Notes: a model not told the origin generated them from the sequence alone. Shown: positions 18,390 to 27,811, counted from the stretch's first letter. The stretch: DNA of 64,000 nucleotides from an uncultured Veillonella sp. (GCA_934202215.1 CAKPXR010000001.1:1-64000); one strand, 5' to 3'. Numbers and translations: made by a program.

Positions 18390-18668
18390 TTATGCAAGTG
18401 CCTTGTCCAATACAGCTTTGATTAAAGCTTTTGTTTGGTCATAGCTTTCACCAGGTTGAGCCTCATATTGTTTGTCGAGGTCGAACCACAAGTTTGGATA
18501 GTATTCATATGGATGAGTTTTGAAGAGCTCATGAGCGTCTTGATCTTCAACCCAGTTGATATGAATATCTGCATAAGCAGGATTTTCTGCAACAAGTTCA
18601 TCGATAGCACGGAATGCATTTGCACAATAAGGGCAACCGTTTAAGTGAAAACCTAAGATTTCTTTCAT
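18390..18668 (-). CDS. Glutaredoxin/thioredoxin-like protein
   Basis: The 92-residue protein has a thioredoxin-fold redox motif CPYC at about 10-13 (GFHLNGCPYCANAF), matching glutaredoxins. It also has a short acidic region and a C-terminal helix. The expected cis-Pro region appears as YEYYPNLWF. It would reduce disulfides or mixed disulfides in the cytoplasm. I chose the ATG at 18668, behind GGAAAGGA, over an upstream ATG ten codons earlier. It is transcribed divergently from ilvB across a shared 190-base region. Confidence 0.82.
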   Translation of the reverse strand: MKEILGFHLNGCPYCANAFRAIDELVAENPAYADIHINWVEDQDAHELFKTHPYEYYPNLWFDLDKQYEAQPGESYDQTKALIKAVLDKALA

Positions 18669-18730
18669 AGTTTTACAGTCCTTTCCAGACAGAATCAATA
18701 TATATTTTTATAATTTGAGATTTATTACAT

Positions 18731-18770
18731 ACTCATGTACCACAATATATGGTACACTACTGAGTATAAC
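18731..18770. promoter_or_regulatory. Nested dyad and -10 box upstream of ilvB
   Basis: TGTACC (18736-18741) and GGTACA (18751-18756) form a perfect dyad with a nine-base spacer. ACTCA (18731-18735) and TGAGT (18761-18765) extend it, with four extra bases on the right. TATAAC (18765-18770) is a possible -10 box for ilvB. The dyad lies between divergent genes and may be an operator for either. Confidence 0.35.
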
Positions 18771-18861
18771 ACATCTATATAAGATATTCAATTTTTTAGA
18801 TATATCGAATGAGAATATTGAGAATGCAATATGCATGTTTTACATAGCTAAGGAGGCACCT

Positions 18862-20589
18862 ATGATTTCAGGCGCAGCATATTTGGTAAAAGCCCTTCAA
18901 GAGGAACAGGTTGAAGTATTATTCAACTATCCTGGGGCGGCCACCATCGATATTATGGATGAATTATATAAGCAAGACAAGGTAAAAGTGATTTTGCCAC
19001 GTCATGAGCAAGCATTAGCTCATGCCGCAGATGGTTATGCTCGTAGTACAGGTAAAGTAGGGGTGTGTATGGTAACCTCTGGACCAGGTGCTACAAACCT
19101 TGTGACAGGTATTGCGACAGCTTATTCTGACAGTGTTCCTCTCGTATGTATTACTGGTCAAGTTGACTTGGGACTTATGGGGAATGATGCATTCCAAGAG
19201 GTCGACACTGTTGGTATTGTTCGCAATATTTGTAAATATGCTATTACTGTTCGTGATCGTAAAGAACTTGGGCGTATTTTAAAAGAAGCTTTTTACATTG
19301 CACGTACAGGTCGTCCAGGTCCAGTAGTGGTGGATGTTCCTAAGAATATTCAAAAAGCTATGGGTTCTGATGAGTATCCAACAGAGGTTAATATTCGTGG
19401 CTATAAACCAAATACAACAGTTCACGTAGGCCAAGTTAAAAAGGCGTGCTCCATTATTAGCAAGGCTAAACGACCATTATTCTTATTAGGTGGTGGTGTT
19501 AGCATTAGTGGTGCTAACGATCTTATGATGGAGTTAGTAGATAAAACAGGCATTCCTGTCGTAACTACATTGATGGGGAAAGGTGCCATCGATAGTCGTC
19601 ATCCTTTATATCTCGGTAATATTGGTATTCATGGTGGCTATGCTCCGAATGTGGCACTCACTGATTGCGATGTTATGATTTCTATTGGTACGCGCTTTAA
19701 TGATCGTATTACAGGCAAATTAAGTACTTTTGCGCAAAATTGTAAGATTATTCATATTGATGTAGACGCTGCATCTATCTCTAAAAATATTAAGGTTGAT
19801 ATTCCAATTGTTGCAGATGCAAAATTAGCTATTGAAAAATTATTGGAATATATTGAACCTCATGATCTTGGTGAGTGGCCAGAACAACTACAACAACTGA
19901 AAGAGGAACGTCCTGTTACACAAGCTGGTGAAGTAGGTTTAACACCTCAAATTGTTATTGATTATATTAATAACCACTATGCACGTCCTATTGTCGCTAC
20001 AGATGTAGGACAAAACCAATTATGGACCACACAATTCCTTGAACTTAAAGGACAACATCAAATGTTGACGTCTGGTGGCCTTGGAACGATGGGCTATGGC
20101 TTCCCAGCTGCGTTAGGCGCTCAAATCGGCAATCCTGATAAACGGGTGTTTGCTATCTGTGGTGATGGTGGTGTACAAATGAATATCCAAGAATTTGCTA
20201 CAGCTATGCATTATCGCTTGCCAGTAACGCTCATTATTTTGAATAATGGTTTCCTCGGTAATGTACGTCAATGGCAACAGTTATTCTATGATAAACGATA
20301 TGCATGTACGAACTTGTTAATGGATGAAAGTGCTATTGTGACGCGTGATATGATTGATAATGATGAGTTTGAGTATGTACCAAACTTTGTACAATTGGCA
20401 GAAGCTTATGGTGCTAAAGCTATGCGAATTACTAAGGTAGAGGACATCGAAAAAGGTTTCCAATTGGCAGACACTTTCAAAGAGGGTCCAACTTTACTTG
20501 AGTTTATCATTCCTACAGAGCTTAATGTATTGCCGATGGTACCAGCTGGCAAGTCCTTAAGTGATATGTTATTAAAGGATAAAAAATAG
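18862..20589 (+). CDS. ilvB: Acetolactate synthase, large (catalytic) subunit
   Basis: The 575-residue protein is the ThDP-dependent catalytic subunit that joins two pyruvates, or pyruvate and 2-oxobutyrate, in branched-chain amino acid synthesis. The N-terminal catalytic Glu lies in LPRHEQALAHAADGYAR, the FAD/ThDP middle domain follows, and the ThDP motif runs from GDGGVQMNIQEF to LIILNNGFLG. Residue PRHEQ and the MGMG-like TSGGLGTMGYGFPAA segment are as in other AHAS enzymes. The start is the ATG at 18862 after AAGGAGG; the open frame extends 49 codons further up without a ribosome binding site. ilvN follows eight bases later. Confidence 0.96.
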   Translation: MISGAAYLVKALQEEQVEVLFNYPGAATIDIMDELYKQDKVKVILPRHEQALAHAADGYARSTGKVGVCMVTSGPGATNLVTGIATAYSDSVPLVCITGQVDLGLMGNDAFQEVDTVGIVRNICKYAITVRDRKELGRILKEAFYIARTGRPGPVVVDVPKNIQKAMGSDEYPTEVNIRGYKPNTTVHVGQVKKACSIISKAKRPLFLLGGGVSISGANDLMMELVDKTGIPVVTTLMGKGAIDSRHPLYLGNIGIHGGYAPNVALTDCDVMISIGTRFNDRITGKLSTFAQNCKIIHIDVDAASISKNIKVDIPIVADAKLAIEKLLEYIEPHDLGEWPEQLQQLKEERPVTQAGEVGLTPQIVIDYINNHYARPIVATDVGQNQLWTTQFLELKGQHQMLTSGGLGTMGYGFPAALGAQIGNPDKRVFAICGDGGVQMNIQEFATAMHYRLPVTLIILNNGFLGNVRQWQQLFYDKRYACTNLLMDESAIVTRDMIDNDEFEYVPNFVQLAEAYGAKAMRITKVEDIEKGFQLADTFKEGPTLLEFIIPTELNVLPMVPAGKSLSDMLLKDKK

Positions 20590-20597
20590 GAGGGGCT

Positions 20598-21110
20598 ATG
20601 GAATTACATATGGAAAAACGCTGTATTTCAGCGTATGTAGAAAACCAAATCGGCGTATTGGCTAAAATTTCAGGCCTCTTCGCAGGTAAAAACTATAATC
20701 TTGATACATTGACTGTAGGGGAAACTGAAGATCCTACTATGTCTCGAATGACAATTGAGCTCACATGCGATGATTTGACGTACGAACAAATTATCAAACA
20801 ATTAAATCGCAGTGTTGAGGTTATTAAGGTTATCGACTTTACAGATATGCCAATTACGAAAAAAGAATTGCTGTTCATCAAGGTCAATAGCTGTAAAGAG
20901 GCGGATAAGCAAGAAATCTTCCGTATTGCCCAAACCTTTGATTTATTGGTTGTGGATTATAATCGTAAATCTGTTCTCGTACAATGTGTAAAAACAGTAT
21001 CTAAAAATAACGACATGATTGATTTATTTAAAGATATGTTCGTCAACCGCATTGAAGTGGTGCGGGGTGGTAGCGTTGCCATTGAAGCATTATCTACACC
21101 TGATAGATAA
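20598..21110 (+). CDS. ilvN: Acetolactate synthase, small (regulatory) subunit
   Basis: The 170-residue protein has an N-terminal ACT domain (about 5-80; ISAYVENQIGVLAKISGLFAGKNYNLDTL) that binds valine, and the C-terminal ALS_ss domain. It activates IlvB and makes it feedback sensitive. Its length matches the long IlvN/IlvH form. It starts at 20598, just after AGGAGGGG, and is coupled to ilvB. No strong terminator follows directly; the first is 120 bases on. Confidence 0.95.
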   Translation: MELHMEKRCISAYVENQIGVLAKISGLFAGKNYNLDTLTVGETEDPTMSRMTIELTCDDLTYEQIIKQLNRSVEVIKVIDFTDMPITKKELLFIKVNSCKEADKQEIFRIAQTFDLLVVDYNRKSVLVQCVKTVSKNNDMIDLFKDMFVNRIEVVRGGSVAIEALSTPDR

Positions 21111-21197
21111 TATTTAATTGCAAATGTTTTAAATCTACTTTGAAGAATAATTGCGTTGAGACTGCTAGTGTTTTAGAGTGTGCAGAACTTGATATGA

Positions 21198-21258
21198 TAT
21201 AATATTTATATCGACCATTATTAATATAGAGACCTTGGTTGTATGCCAAGGTCTTTTT
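21198..21258 (+). promoter_or_regulatory. -10 box and terminator-like leader before carbonic anhydrase gene
   Basis: TATAAT (21198-21203) is followed by a nine-base perfect stem (AGACCTTGG at 21230-21238, CCAAGGTCT at 21246-21254) with a T-run to 21258, then the ribosome binding site of the carbonic anhydrase gene. It may terminate ilvBN or attenuate the next gene. The -35 is poor. Confidence 0.5.
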
Positions 21259-21272
21259 ATATAGGAGGAACT

Positions 21273-21860
21273 ATGAGTTTATTAGATGATATTTTAGCCC
21301 ATAATAAAGAATATGTAGAAGATCAAAATACAGGGTATGTAGATATTGATACAAATTGTAGTAAGATGCCAAGCCGCGAAATGGCTATTGTGACATGCAT
21401 GGATACACGCCTTGTCAACTTCTTAGAGGATTCTATGGATATTGGTCGCGGTGAAGCGAAGATTGTTAAGACTGCTGGTAACTGTATTACGGGTCCTTTT
21501 GATGGTGTTGTACGTAGCTTACTCGTTTGTATCTATGAGTTAGGCGTTAACGAAATCTTTATCATTGGTCACCATGAATGTGGTATGGCTAAAACTACAG
21601 CAAAAGATTTAACAGAAAAAATGTTGGCTCGTGGCATTGCACCTGAAGCAATCCACATGGTGCGAAACGAAATGGAACGCTGGGCAGATGGCTTTACACA
21701 TCCTGCTGAAAATGTAGAAGAAACAGTAGACGAATTACGCATGAATCCATTGATCCCTAAAGATGTACCTGTTCATGGTCTTATCTTCCATCCTAGAACC
21801 GGTGAAATCGAAGTCATCGTTAACGGCTATACACAAATGAAACAATATTACGAAAAATAA
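21273..21860 (+). CDS. Beta-class carbonic anhydrase
   Basis: The 195-residue protein has the zinc site of beta-carbonic anhydrases: CMDTRL (Cys42, Asp44, Arg46) and HHECGM. It interconverts CO2 and bicarbonate, which feeds carboxylating enzymes in the cytoplasm. The long helix after the second motif and the C-terminal RTGEIEVIVNGY segment fit the clade of small clostridial-type enzymes. The ATG at 21273 follows ATAGGAGGAA; an upstream ATG at 21243 sits in the terminator stem. A phosphoesterase gene follows 12 bases later. Confidence 0.92.
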   Translation: MSLLDDILAHNKEYVEDQNTGYVDIDTNCSKMPSREMAIVTCMDTRLVNFLEDSMDIGRGEAKIVKTAGNCITGPFDGVVRSLLVCIYELGVNEIFIIGHHECGMAKTTAKDLTEKMLARGIAPEAIHMVRNEMERWADGFTHPAENVEETVDELRMNPLIPKDVPVHGLIFHPRTGEIEVIVNGYTQMKQYYEK

Positions 21861-21872
21861 TTTTAGAAACAT

Positions 21873-23195
21873 ATGAACAAAAAGCGATTATTTACTTTTA
21901 TTATAGCTATTGTATCTGTGGTAGCTATTTCTGTAGTTGGATATACATATCGAGATGCTATACAGAGTCGTATAGCTCGAACTGCAGCTGTCGTAAGTGG
22001 ACAAGAGATTAAGCCTCTTCTCGATTCTGAAGGCCGTTATATTCGACAAATTGTAGCTCAAGATAATAGCACAAGCCGTACCATTATGTGGCAATCAGAT
22101 AGCAGTGAAGCTGATGCGGTCATAGAGTATCGTCTAGAGGGGGCAGAAAACATTCAAACTATAGGCGCTACAGATAAAGCTTTTACCGATGATGGCAGTA
22201 CGACATATATTTATGAGGGCACTTTGACAGGTCTAACACCTAGTACTAAATACGAATACCGCATTGGTTATGGCGATGATCGTCGCAGTGATTGGTACTC
22301 ATTGGAAACTGCTGGCAGTAGTGTATATGATGTTCTTATCTATCCAGATTCTCAGTCTGGAGATTATTCCGGATGGGAACAGCTTGTTAAAGATTCCGCA
22401 CATCGCAATCCAAGGACTGCCTTGTATATCAGTATGGGGGACCTTGTAGATAACGGGGAACAAGATTATCAATGGCGTACTTGGTTAAATTCCATCAGAC
22501 CATTGAGTGCTAATGTGCCGTTAGCAACGACCTTAGGCAATCATGAAATGTATACATTAGATTGGAAAATGCGTGAGCCTCGCGCGTATCTCAATTACTT
22601 TGATGTACCACCTAATGGGAACGAAACTTTTAATCGCCGTTATTACTCCTATGATTTTGGCGATGTCCATTACGTTGTATTAGATACGATGTTATATGAA
22701 AGTAATCATGAGGACAATCATGATACTCATCATCCTGATCTATACGATGTACAGGTTCAATGGCTACGCCAAGATTTAGCAGCTAATACGAAAAAGTGGA
22801 CTGTTGTTCTCATGCATCGCGATCCATTCCAATATGCTTTTGACCGCCCTGGCGCAAGTCGTGCAGCAGGCTTTGATGAAGAGGGTGTATTATTTATGCC
22901 TATCTTTGATGAGTTTAATGTAGATTTAGTGCTATCTGCTCATTTACACTCCTATCGCAATAGAGGGCATGTGCGCAACTTCGATCGAGATGCTTCGGGT
23001 CCATTATATATTCTGACCGGTATAGCCGGAGATGCTCGTCGCCCTAAGTGGAAAGAGCATCCTTTAGATGTATACGTGGCACCAGACCGAGAGAAAAATA
23101 ACTATATGACGATAACTGTTACACCAAATAAATTGATTGTAAAAGCCTTCTTACCTGATGGCACACAGTTAGATGAATCAGTTATTGAAAAATAA
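21873..23195 (+). CDS. Purple acid phosphatase-like metallophosphoesterase, membrane anchored
   Basis: The 440-residue protein has one N-terminal membrane segment (LFTFIIAIVSVVAISVVGY) and then an Fn3-like purple acid phosphatase N-domain (about 55-145, with GLTPSTKYEYRIG). The metallophosphoesterase domain follows (about 150-420). Metal motifs seen are GDLVDNG, GNHE, VLMHRDPF and SAHLHSY. The first motif, normally DxH, appears to be DSQSGDY, so one ligand may be altered. The catalytic domain should sit outside the cytoplasmic membrane and cleave phosphate esters. It is probably co-transcribed with the carbonic anhydrase gene. Confidence 0.85.
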   Translation: MNKKRLFTFIIAIVSVVAISVVGYTYRDAIQSRIARTAAVVSGQEIKPLLDSEGRYIRQIVAQDNSTSRTIMWQSDSSEADAVIEYRLEGAENIQTIGATDKAFTDDGSTTYIYEGTLTGLTPSTKYEYRIGYGDDRRSDWYSLETAGSSVYDVLIYPDSQSGDYSGWEQLVKDSAHRNPRTALYISMGDLVDNGEQDYQWRTWLNSIRPLSANVPLATTLGNHEMYTLDWKMREPRAYLNYFDVPPNGNETFNRRYYSYDFGDVHYVVLDTMLYESNHEDNHDTHHPDLYDVQVQWLRQDLAANTKKWTVVLMHRDPFQYAFDRPGASRAAGFDEEGVLFMPIFDEFNVDLVLSAHLHSYRNRGHVRNFDRDASGPLYILTGIAGDARRPKWKEHPLDVYVAPDREKNNYMTITVTPNKLIVKAFLPDGTQLDESVIEK

Positions 23196-23264
23196 GAATA
23201 TAAGACTGAACATGATAAAGTAAGACAATATACAATACATAATACTATAAGATACTGCAAGCTA

Positions 23265-23294
23265 AAGACACCTTCTTTGGAAGGTGTCTTTTTT
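23265..23294 (+). terminator. Intrinsic terminator after the phosphoesterase gene
   Basis: AAGACACCTTC (23265-23275) and GAAGGTGTCTT (23280-23290) enclose TTTG and run into six Ts. The rest of the gap up to 23578 is very AT-rich and holds the promoter region described next. Confidence 0.92.
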
Positions 23295-23450
23295 GTGTGT
23301 TTATACATAGTATCTTCTGTAATTTATAGATTAAAAAGGTAAGCATATAAATTATAATTATATCTTTATTAGGCGAATTAGAATCTAGATTGGTTTCATA
23401 TAAATTACAGTTTATAGGTCTATGATAAAAAATAATTCATAGTATAACAA

Positions 23451-23547
23451 ATAAAAATACAGAAAATATGTATAAAACTTGAATAATATAAGCAATAGTA
23501 TTATAATACGTACATAGATTATAAAAATACACAAAATATGTATAAAA
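23451..23547 (+). promoter_or_regulatory. Promoter flanked by two 27-base direct repeats
   Basis: TTGAAT (23479-23484), 17 bases and TATAAT (23502-23507) form a good promoter for the arginine cluster. A 27-base sequence beginning ATAAAAATACA occurs at 23451-23477, just upstream of the -35, and again at 23521-23547, just after the start site. The copies differ at one base and are 70 bases apart. Each holds a small dyad ATACA-N7-TGTAT. The placement fits a repressor that binds both sides of a promoter, such as ArgR, though the sequence is only loosely like an ARG box. Confidence 0.55.
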
Positions 23548-23578
23548 TATGCATAGAGTGTATAAAGGAGATAGAGTA

Positions 23579-24766
23579 ATGAACACATTACAAGATTTGA
23601 TTAAGAAATATGCCTCCCAATATAAAGAACAAGTTGTAGCATGGCGTCGACATATTCATAGCCATCCAGAATTATCTGGGGATGAAAAAAATACATCTTT
23701 ATATATTCAAAAGGTTCTTGGTGAATTAGGAATTCCCTTTGTAAATGATGTTTCTGATTATGCCGTTATCGGTAAAATCGAAGGAGCTCAACCTGGACCA
23801 GTTATAGCATTGCGTGCCGATATAGATGCATTGCCAATTCATGAGACCACTGGATTGCCATTTGCATCAGAAAATGACGGTGTTATGCATGCTTGTGGTC
23901 ATGATAGCCACATTGCAATTTTGCTTGGTGCAGCAGCTATTTTACAGTCAATTAAAGATCAATTACATGGCACTGTAAAGCTTGTATTCCAACCTTCTGA
24001 AGAGGAAGCATTATTTCCTGGGGCACAAGGTATTGTAGATAGTGGGATTCTCGATGACGTAGATGAAATTTATGGACTTCATGTATGGCCACAACTTCCA
24101 GTTGGTACTGTAGGGCTTAAAAAAGGTAATTTGATGGCTGCATCGGATCATTTCTTCGTTCATATTAAAGGTAAATCAACTCATGGCGCTGAGCCTCATA
24201 ATGGGGTAGATGCCATTGTAGCAGCAGCAAATTGGATTGTTAATGTGGAATCTATGGTGGCTCGCGAAACAAATCCAATGGAAAATCTCGTATGCACCAT
24301 CGGTGTTATTAATGGTGGCGACAGATACAATGTAGGATGTGGTGACGTATATCTAGAAGGTACTTGCCGTACTTATGAACCAGCGAAACGGGATTATATA
24401 GAACGGCGTCTTGGCGAAAGCTTACAAGCCATCGACATGATGTTTAAAACGGAAAGTGCTTTAGATTATAAACGTGGTCATAGTGCTACTATTAATGATT
24501 CAGATGCCATCGATTATGCTACATCCATTGTAGAAAAATATCTTGGCAAACAAGCGGTGGTACATCCTGAATTCCCATCCATGGCAGCAGAGGACTTCTC
24601 CGCATATCTTCATAAATTTAAAGGGGCCTTTCTGTGGTTGGGGACAGGATTTGAAGGCAATCCAGCCTTACATAATGAGGCTTTCACCATTGATGAAAGT
24701 ATCCTAGAACCGGGTATAACAATGATGGCTGCCATCGCTGCCGAATTTTTGCAAGATAAAAAGTAG
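23579..24766 (+). CDS. M20-family amidohydrolase (first copy)
   Basis: The 395-residue cytoplasmic protein is an M20D aminoacylase/IAA-amino acid hydrolase type enzyme. It has WRRHIHSHPELSGDE, the metal-binding IALRADIDALPI and MHACGHDSHIAILLG, QPSEEE, a lid domain about 180-290 and MAAEDFSAYL near the C-terminus. Such enzymes remove acyl groups from amino acids. It heads the argF-argC-argB-argD cluster, so it may act as an N-acetylornithine deacylase, but it is not of the classic ArgE subfamily. The ATG at 23579 follows AAAGGAGAT; an ATG ten codons upstream lies before that site. Confidence 0.85.
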   Translation: MNTLQDLIKKYASQYKEQVVAWRRHIHSHPELSGDEKNTSLYIQKVLGELGIPFVNDVSDYAVIGKIEGAQPGPVIALRADIDALPIHETTGLPFASENDGVMHACGHDSHIAILLGAAAILQSIKDQLHGTVKLVFQPSEEEALFPGAQGIVDSGILDDVDEIYGLHVWPQLPVGTVGLKKGNLMAASDHFFVHIKGKSTHGAEPHNGVDAIVAAANWIVNVESMVARETNPMENLVCTIGVINGGDRYNVGCGDVYLEGTCRTYEPAKRDYIERRLGESLQAIDMMFKTESALDYKRGHSATINDSDAIDYATSIVEKYLGKQAVVHPEFPSMAAEDFSAYLHKFKGAFLWLGTGFEGNPALHNEAFTIDESILEPGITMMAAIAAEFLQDKK

Positions 24767-24785
24767 TTTGAAATAAGAGGTTATC

Positions 24786-25796
24786 ATGAAAAGTTTACAA
24801 CATATATCATTTAAAACAATGCTTCAATATACACCTGAAGAAATTAAATATTTCTTAGACTTAGCTGCAAAACTTAAAGCGGATAAAAAAGCGGGCAAAG
24901 AAATTAAAACATTAGAAGGTAAAAACTTTGTTCTTATCTTTGAAAAAGATTCTACACGGACACGTTGTGCCTTTGAAGTAGGCGCGGCCGACCAAGGTGC
25001 TCATACCACATATCTTGGGCCTACAGGTTCTCAAATGAATAAAAAAGAATCTTTGAAAGATACAGCTCGTGTTCTTGGTTCTATGTATGATGCTATCGAG
25101 TTCAGAGGCTTTGACCAAGCGGATGTAGATACGTTAGATGAATACGCTGGAGTACCAATTTGGAATGGTCTAACTGATATGGATCACCCAACACAAACAT
25201 TAGCTAATTTTTTGACCATTCAAGAGAATATCGATAAACCATTAAATGAAATTTCATTCGCCTATGTAGGTCATGGCCAATCTAATATGTGTAATGCATT
25301 GATGAGTGGTGCTGTTAAAATGGGTATGGATTTCAGACTTATCGGTCCTAAAAAATATTGGCCAGCTGGTCCATTCTATGAAGAATGTTTAAAAGTGGCG
25401 AAAGAAACGGGTGCTACTATTACATGTACAGATAATGTAGCTGAAGGTGTTAAAGGCCTAGATGTTATCTATACAGGCGTATGGGTAACAATGGGTGATA
25501 CATATGATATGTGGGAAGAACGTATCAATACCTTTAAACCATTCCAAGTTAATGCGGAAATGATGGCCTTAACTGGCAACCCCAATACCAAATTCTGCCA
25601 TTGCTTGCCAGCATTCCACAATACGGAAACACAAGTAGGTAAAGATATCTTTGAACGGTTTGGTATGAATGGCATTGAGGTAACAGAAGAGGTGTTTGAA
25701 GGTCCAAACTCTTTAGCATTCCAAGAAGCAGAAAATCGTCTTCATACAATTAAGGCCGTTATGGTTGCAACTTTTAGCGACTATCCATTGAAATAA
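24786..25796 (+). CDS. argF: Ornithine carbamoyltransferase
   Basis: The 336-residue enzyme transfers the carbamoyl group to ornithine to give citrulline. It shows the carbamoyl-phosphate motif [10 protein letters not shown] (about 57-66), [12 protein letters not shown] (about 137-148) and the ornithine site FCHCLPAFH with its Cys. [22 protein letters not shown] closes the protein as usual. It may work in synthesis or catabolism; location with argC, argB and argD argues for synthesis. It starts 19 bases after the M20 gene. A small hairpin (TTCATC/GATGAA) follows its stop. Confidence 0.95.
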   Translation: MKSLQHISFKTMLQYTPEEIKYFLDLAAKLKADKKAGKEIKTLEGKNFVLIFEKDSTRTRCAFEVGAADQGAHTTYLGPTGSQMNKKESLKDTARVLGSMYDAIEFRGFDQADVDTLDEYAGVPIWNGLTDMDHPTQTLANFLTIQENIDKPLNEISFAYVGHGQSNMCNALMSGAVKMGMDFRLIGPKKYWPAGPFYEECLKVAKETGATITCTDNVAEGVKGLDVIYTGVWVTMGDTYDMWEERINTFKPFQVNAEMMALTGNPNTKFCHCLPAFHNTETQVGKDIFERFGMNGIEVTEEVFEGPNSLAFQEAENRLHTIKAVMVATFSDYPLK

Positions 25797-25918
25797 TTTC
25801 ATCTCCCTAGAAGGTGATGAATTGTATAGTTTGTTTCCTATTTACAATCTTAGAAAGTAATAGCTGAGAATCATATAAAGAGGAGTGAGTCACCGATAGG
25901 TGAGAATTGAGGTTTACT

Positions 25919-26869
25919 ATGGCACCCTATAAAGTATTTATTGTCGGTCATGAAGGTACAACAGGTTTAAGAATTCATGAACGGTTATCCGATAGAAAAG
26001 ATATAGAGCTATTGGCTACAGCTGATGAGGATCGTAAAAATGTAGAGGCTATCAAAGCAGTGGCTAAAGAGGCGGACATCGTATTTCTTTGCTTGCCTGA
26101 TGCGGCGTCTAAAGAGATTATGGATGCAATCGGTGAACTGCCTTGTAAGGTCATCGATACATCTACAGCATTTAGAACTGCTAATAATTGGGCCTATGGC
26201 TTCCCAGAACTGGGAGCTAGCTACAAAACAGCCATTGGTACTGAAAAGCATATTGCTAATCCAGGTTGCCATGCAAGCGGCATGATTGCTTGTATCGCAC
26301 CTCTTGTGAAAGCAGGCCTTGTGCCAGCAGATTATCCGTTCACCATCACATCCTTAACCGGCTATAGCGGTGGTGGTAAAAAGATGATTGGTCAATATGA
26401 AAGTGAGCCAAAGGATTATTTCCTCTATGCGCCACGTCAATATGGCCTTAGTCAACAACATAAGCATTTACCTGAAGTACAACATGTATGTGGCCTCAGC
26501 GAAGCACCAATCTTTATGCCTATAGTAGATGACTACTATTCTGGCATGGAGGTTACTGTTGGAATTCATAGTCGTCTATGTAATAAACCAATGAGCATCG
26601 ATAAGGTCCAACAAGCATTAGAAGACTTTTACAAGGATAGTACAATCATTACGGTTGTACCATTTACTGAAAATAGTAACACTGGCATGCTCAATGCCAA
26701 TGAATTAAGTAATACCGATAGCATGAAAATATATGTAACTGGTAACGATGAGCGCATCATGGTTCATGCCATTTTCGACAATTTAGGTAAAGGTGCATCT
26801 GGTGCTGCTGTCCAATGTATGAACATTGCCTTAGGACTACCAGAGGATACAGGGTTAGCATTAGCTTAG
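25919..26869 (+). CDS. argC: N-acetyl-gamma-glutamyl-phosphate reductase (short type)
   Basis: The 316-residue NADPH-dependent enzyme reduces N-acetylglutamyl phosphate to the semialdehyde. The catalytic Cys is in NPGCHASGMIA (about 115-125). The N-terminus begins directly with a Rossmann strand, and the total is shorter than the usual 340-350, as in the type 2 ArgC (about 310). The start at 25919 follows TTGAGG; the AGGAGTGAGTCACC sequence just upstream can fold into a small TCACC-GATA-GGTGA hairpin (25890-25903). It is followed by argB ten bases on. Confidence 0.93.
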   Translation: MAPYKVFIVGHEGTTGLRIHERLSDRKDIELLATADEDRKNVEAIKAVAKEADIVFLCLPDAASKEIMDAIGELPCKVIDTSTAFRTANNWAYGFPELGASYKTAIGTEKHIANPGCHASGMIACIAPLVKAGLVPADYPFTITSLTGYSGGGKKMIGQYESEPKDYFLYAPRQYGLSQQHKHLPEVQHVCGLSEAPIFMPIVDDYYSGMEVTVGIHSRLCNKPMSIDKVQQALEDFYKDSTIITVVPFTENSNTGMLNANELSNTDSMKIYVTGNDERIMVHAIFDNLGKGASGAAVQCMNIALGLPEDTGLALA

Positions 26870-26879
26870 AGAGGAAACG

Positions 26880-27737
26880 ATGAAGAACGTAACAAATGCA
26901 ATGCGGGCGCATATTTTAACAGCGGCCGTTCCATATATTAAACAATATACAGATCAATACGTTGTCGTTAAATATGGCGGCAATGCCATGACTAATGAAG
27001 AATTAAAAAAATCTGTTATGAAGGATTTGCTATTACTTCAGTTAGTAGGGGTGAAAGTAGTCCTTGTTCATGGCGGTGGTCCAGCTATTAATAGTACATT
27101 GGACGCTATGCAAATTGAATCCCATTTTGCAAATGGCTTACGTGTAACCGATGAAGGGACAATGGATGTAGTACAAATGGTATTAGCTGGTAAGGTTAAT
27201 AAAGGTCTCGTAGCAGATTTAACTGACCTTGGTGGTAAAGCCATAGGCCTTTGCGGTGTCGATGGTAACATGATTCAAGTGCATAAGCAGAATGAAGAAC
27301 TTGGCTATGTCGGAACTATTGATACCATTGATACAAGTATTATTGACGACGTTATTAGTAGAGGGTATATTCCTGTTATCTCCTCTATTGGTATGGGTAT
27401 TGATGGTAAGACATATAATATTAATGCTGATACAGTGGCAGCGAAAGTGGCTGGTGCTTTAAAGGCAGAAACTATGGTAGCTATGACTAATATTGATGGT
27501 GTGCTACGTGATGTACATGATCCGGAATCTTTAATTCCTAAGATTACCGTGGCTGAGGCGGAACAATTGAAAGCGGAAGGTATCATTGCTGGCGGTATGA
27601 TTCCGAAAGTAGATTGCTGCCTAGAGGCTATCGAAGCAGGGGCGCAAAAGGTATTCATTATTAATGGTGAGATTCCACATGCTATCCTTATCGAACTATT
27701 GACCAATGAAGGTCTTGGCACAATGTTTGTAAAGTAA
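26880..27737 (+). CDS. argB: Acetylglutamate kinase
   Basis: The 285-residue amino acid kinase phosphorylates N-acetylglutamate. It shows VVKYGGNAM (about 28-36), VLVHGGGPAIN, the GLRVTDEGTMD substrate segment and GGMIPKVDCCLEAIEAG near the C-terminus. The N-terminal helix (about 1-20) is of the length that in some species builds an arginine-sensitive hexamer, so feedback inhibition is plausible. It lies between argC and argD. A perfect 13-base hairpin follows its stop. Confidence 0.96.
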   Translation: MKNVTNAMRAHILTAAVPYIKQYTDQYVVVKYGGNAMTNEELKKSVMKDLLLLQLVGVKVVLVHGGGPAINSTLDAMQIESHFANGLRVTDEGTMDVVQMVLAGKVNKGLVADLTDLGGKAIGLCGVDGNMIQVHKQNEELGYVGTIDTIDTSIIDDVISRGYIPVISSIGMGIDGKTYNINADTVAAKVAGALKAETMVAMTNIDGVLRDVHDPESLIPKITVAEAEQLKAEGIIAGGMIPKVDCCLEAIEAGAQKVFIINGEIPHAILIELLTNEGLGTMFVK

Positions 27738-27748
27738 TATAGTAGATA

Positions 27749-27811
27749 TAACGATGGTAATCATCTATTACCATCGTTACCTTTCATATAGATAGATGAC
27801 GGCTAGGCCGT
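27749..27811 (+). other. Hairpins between argB and argD
   Basis: TAACGATGGTAAT (27749-27761) and its exact complement (27767-27779) form a 13-base stem with a five-base loop, without a T-run. A second palindrome ACGGC-TAG-GCCGT (27799-27811) lies just before the argD ribosome binding site. They could be a processing or partial termination site that sets argD level. Confidence 0.55.
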
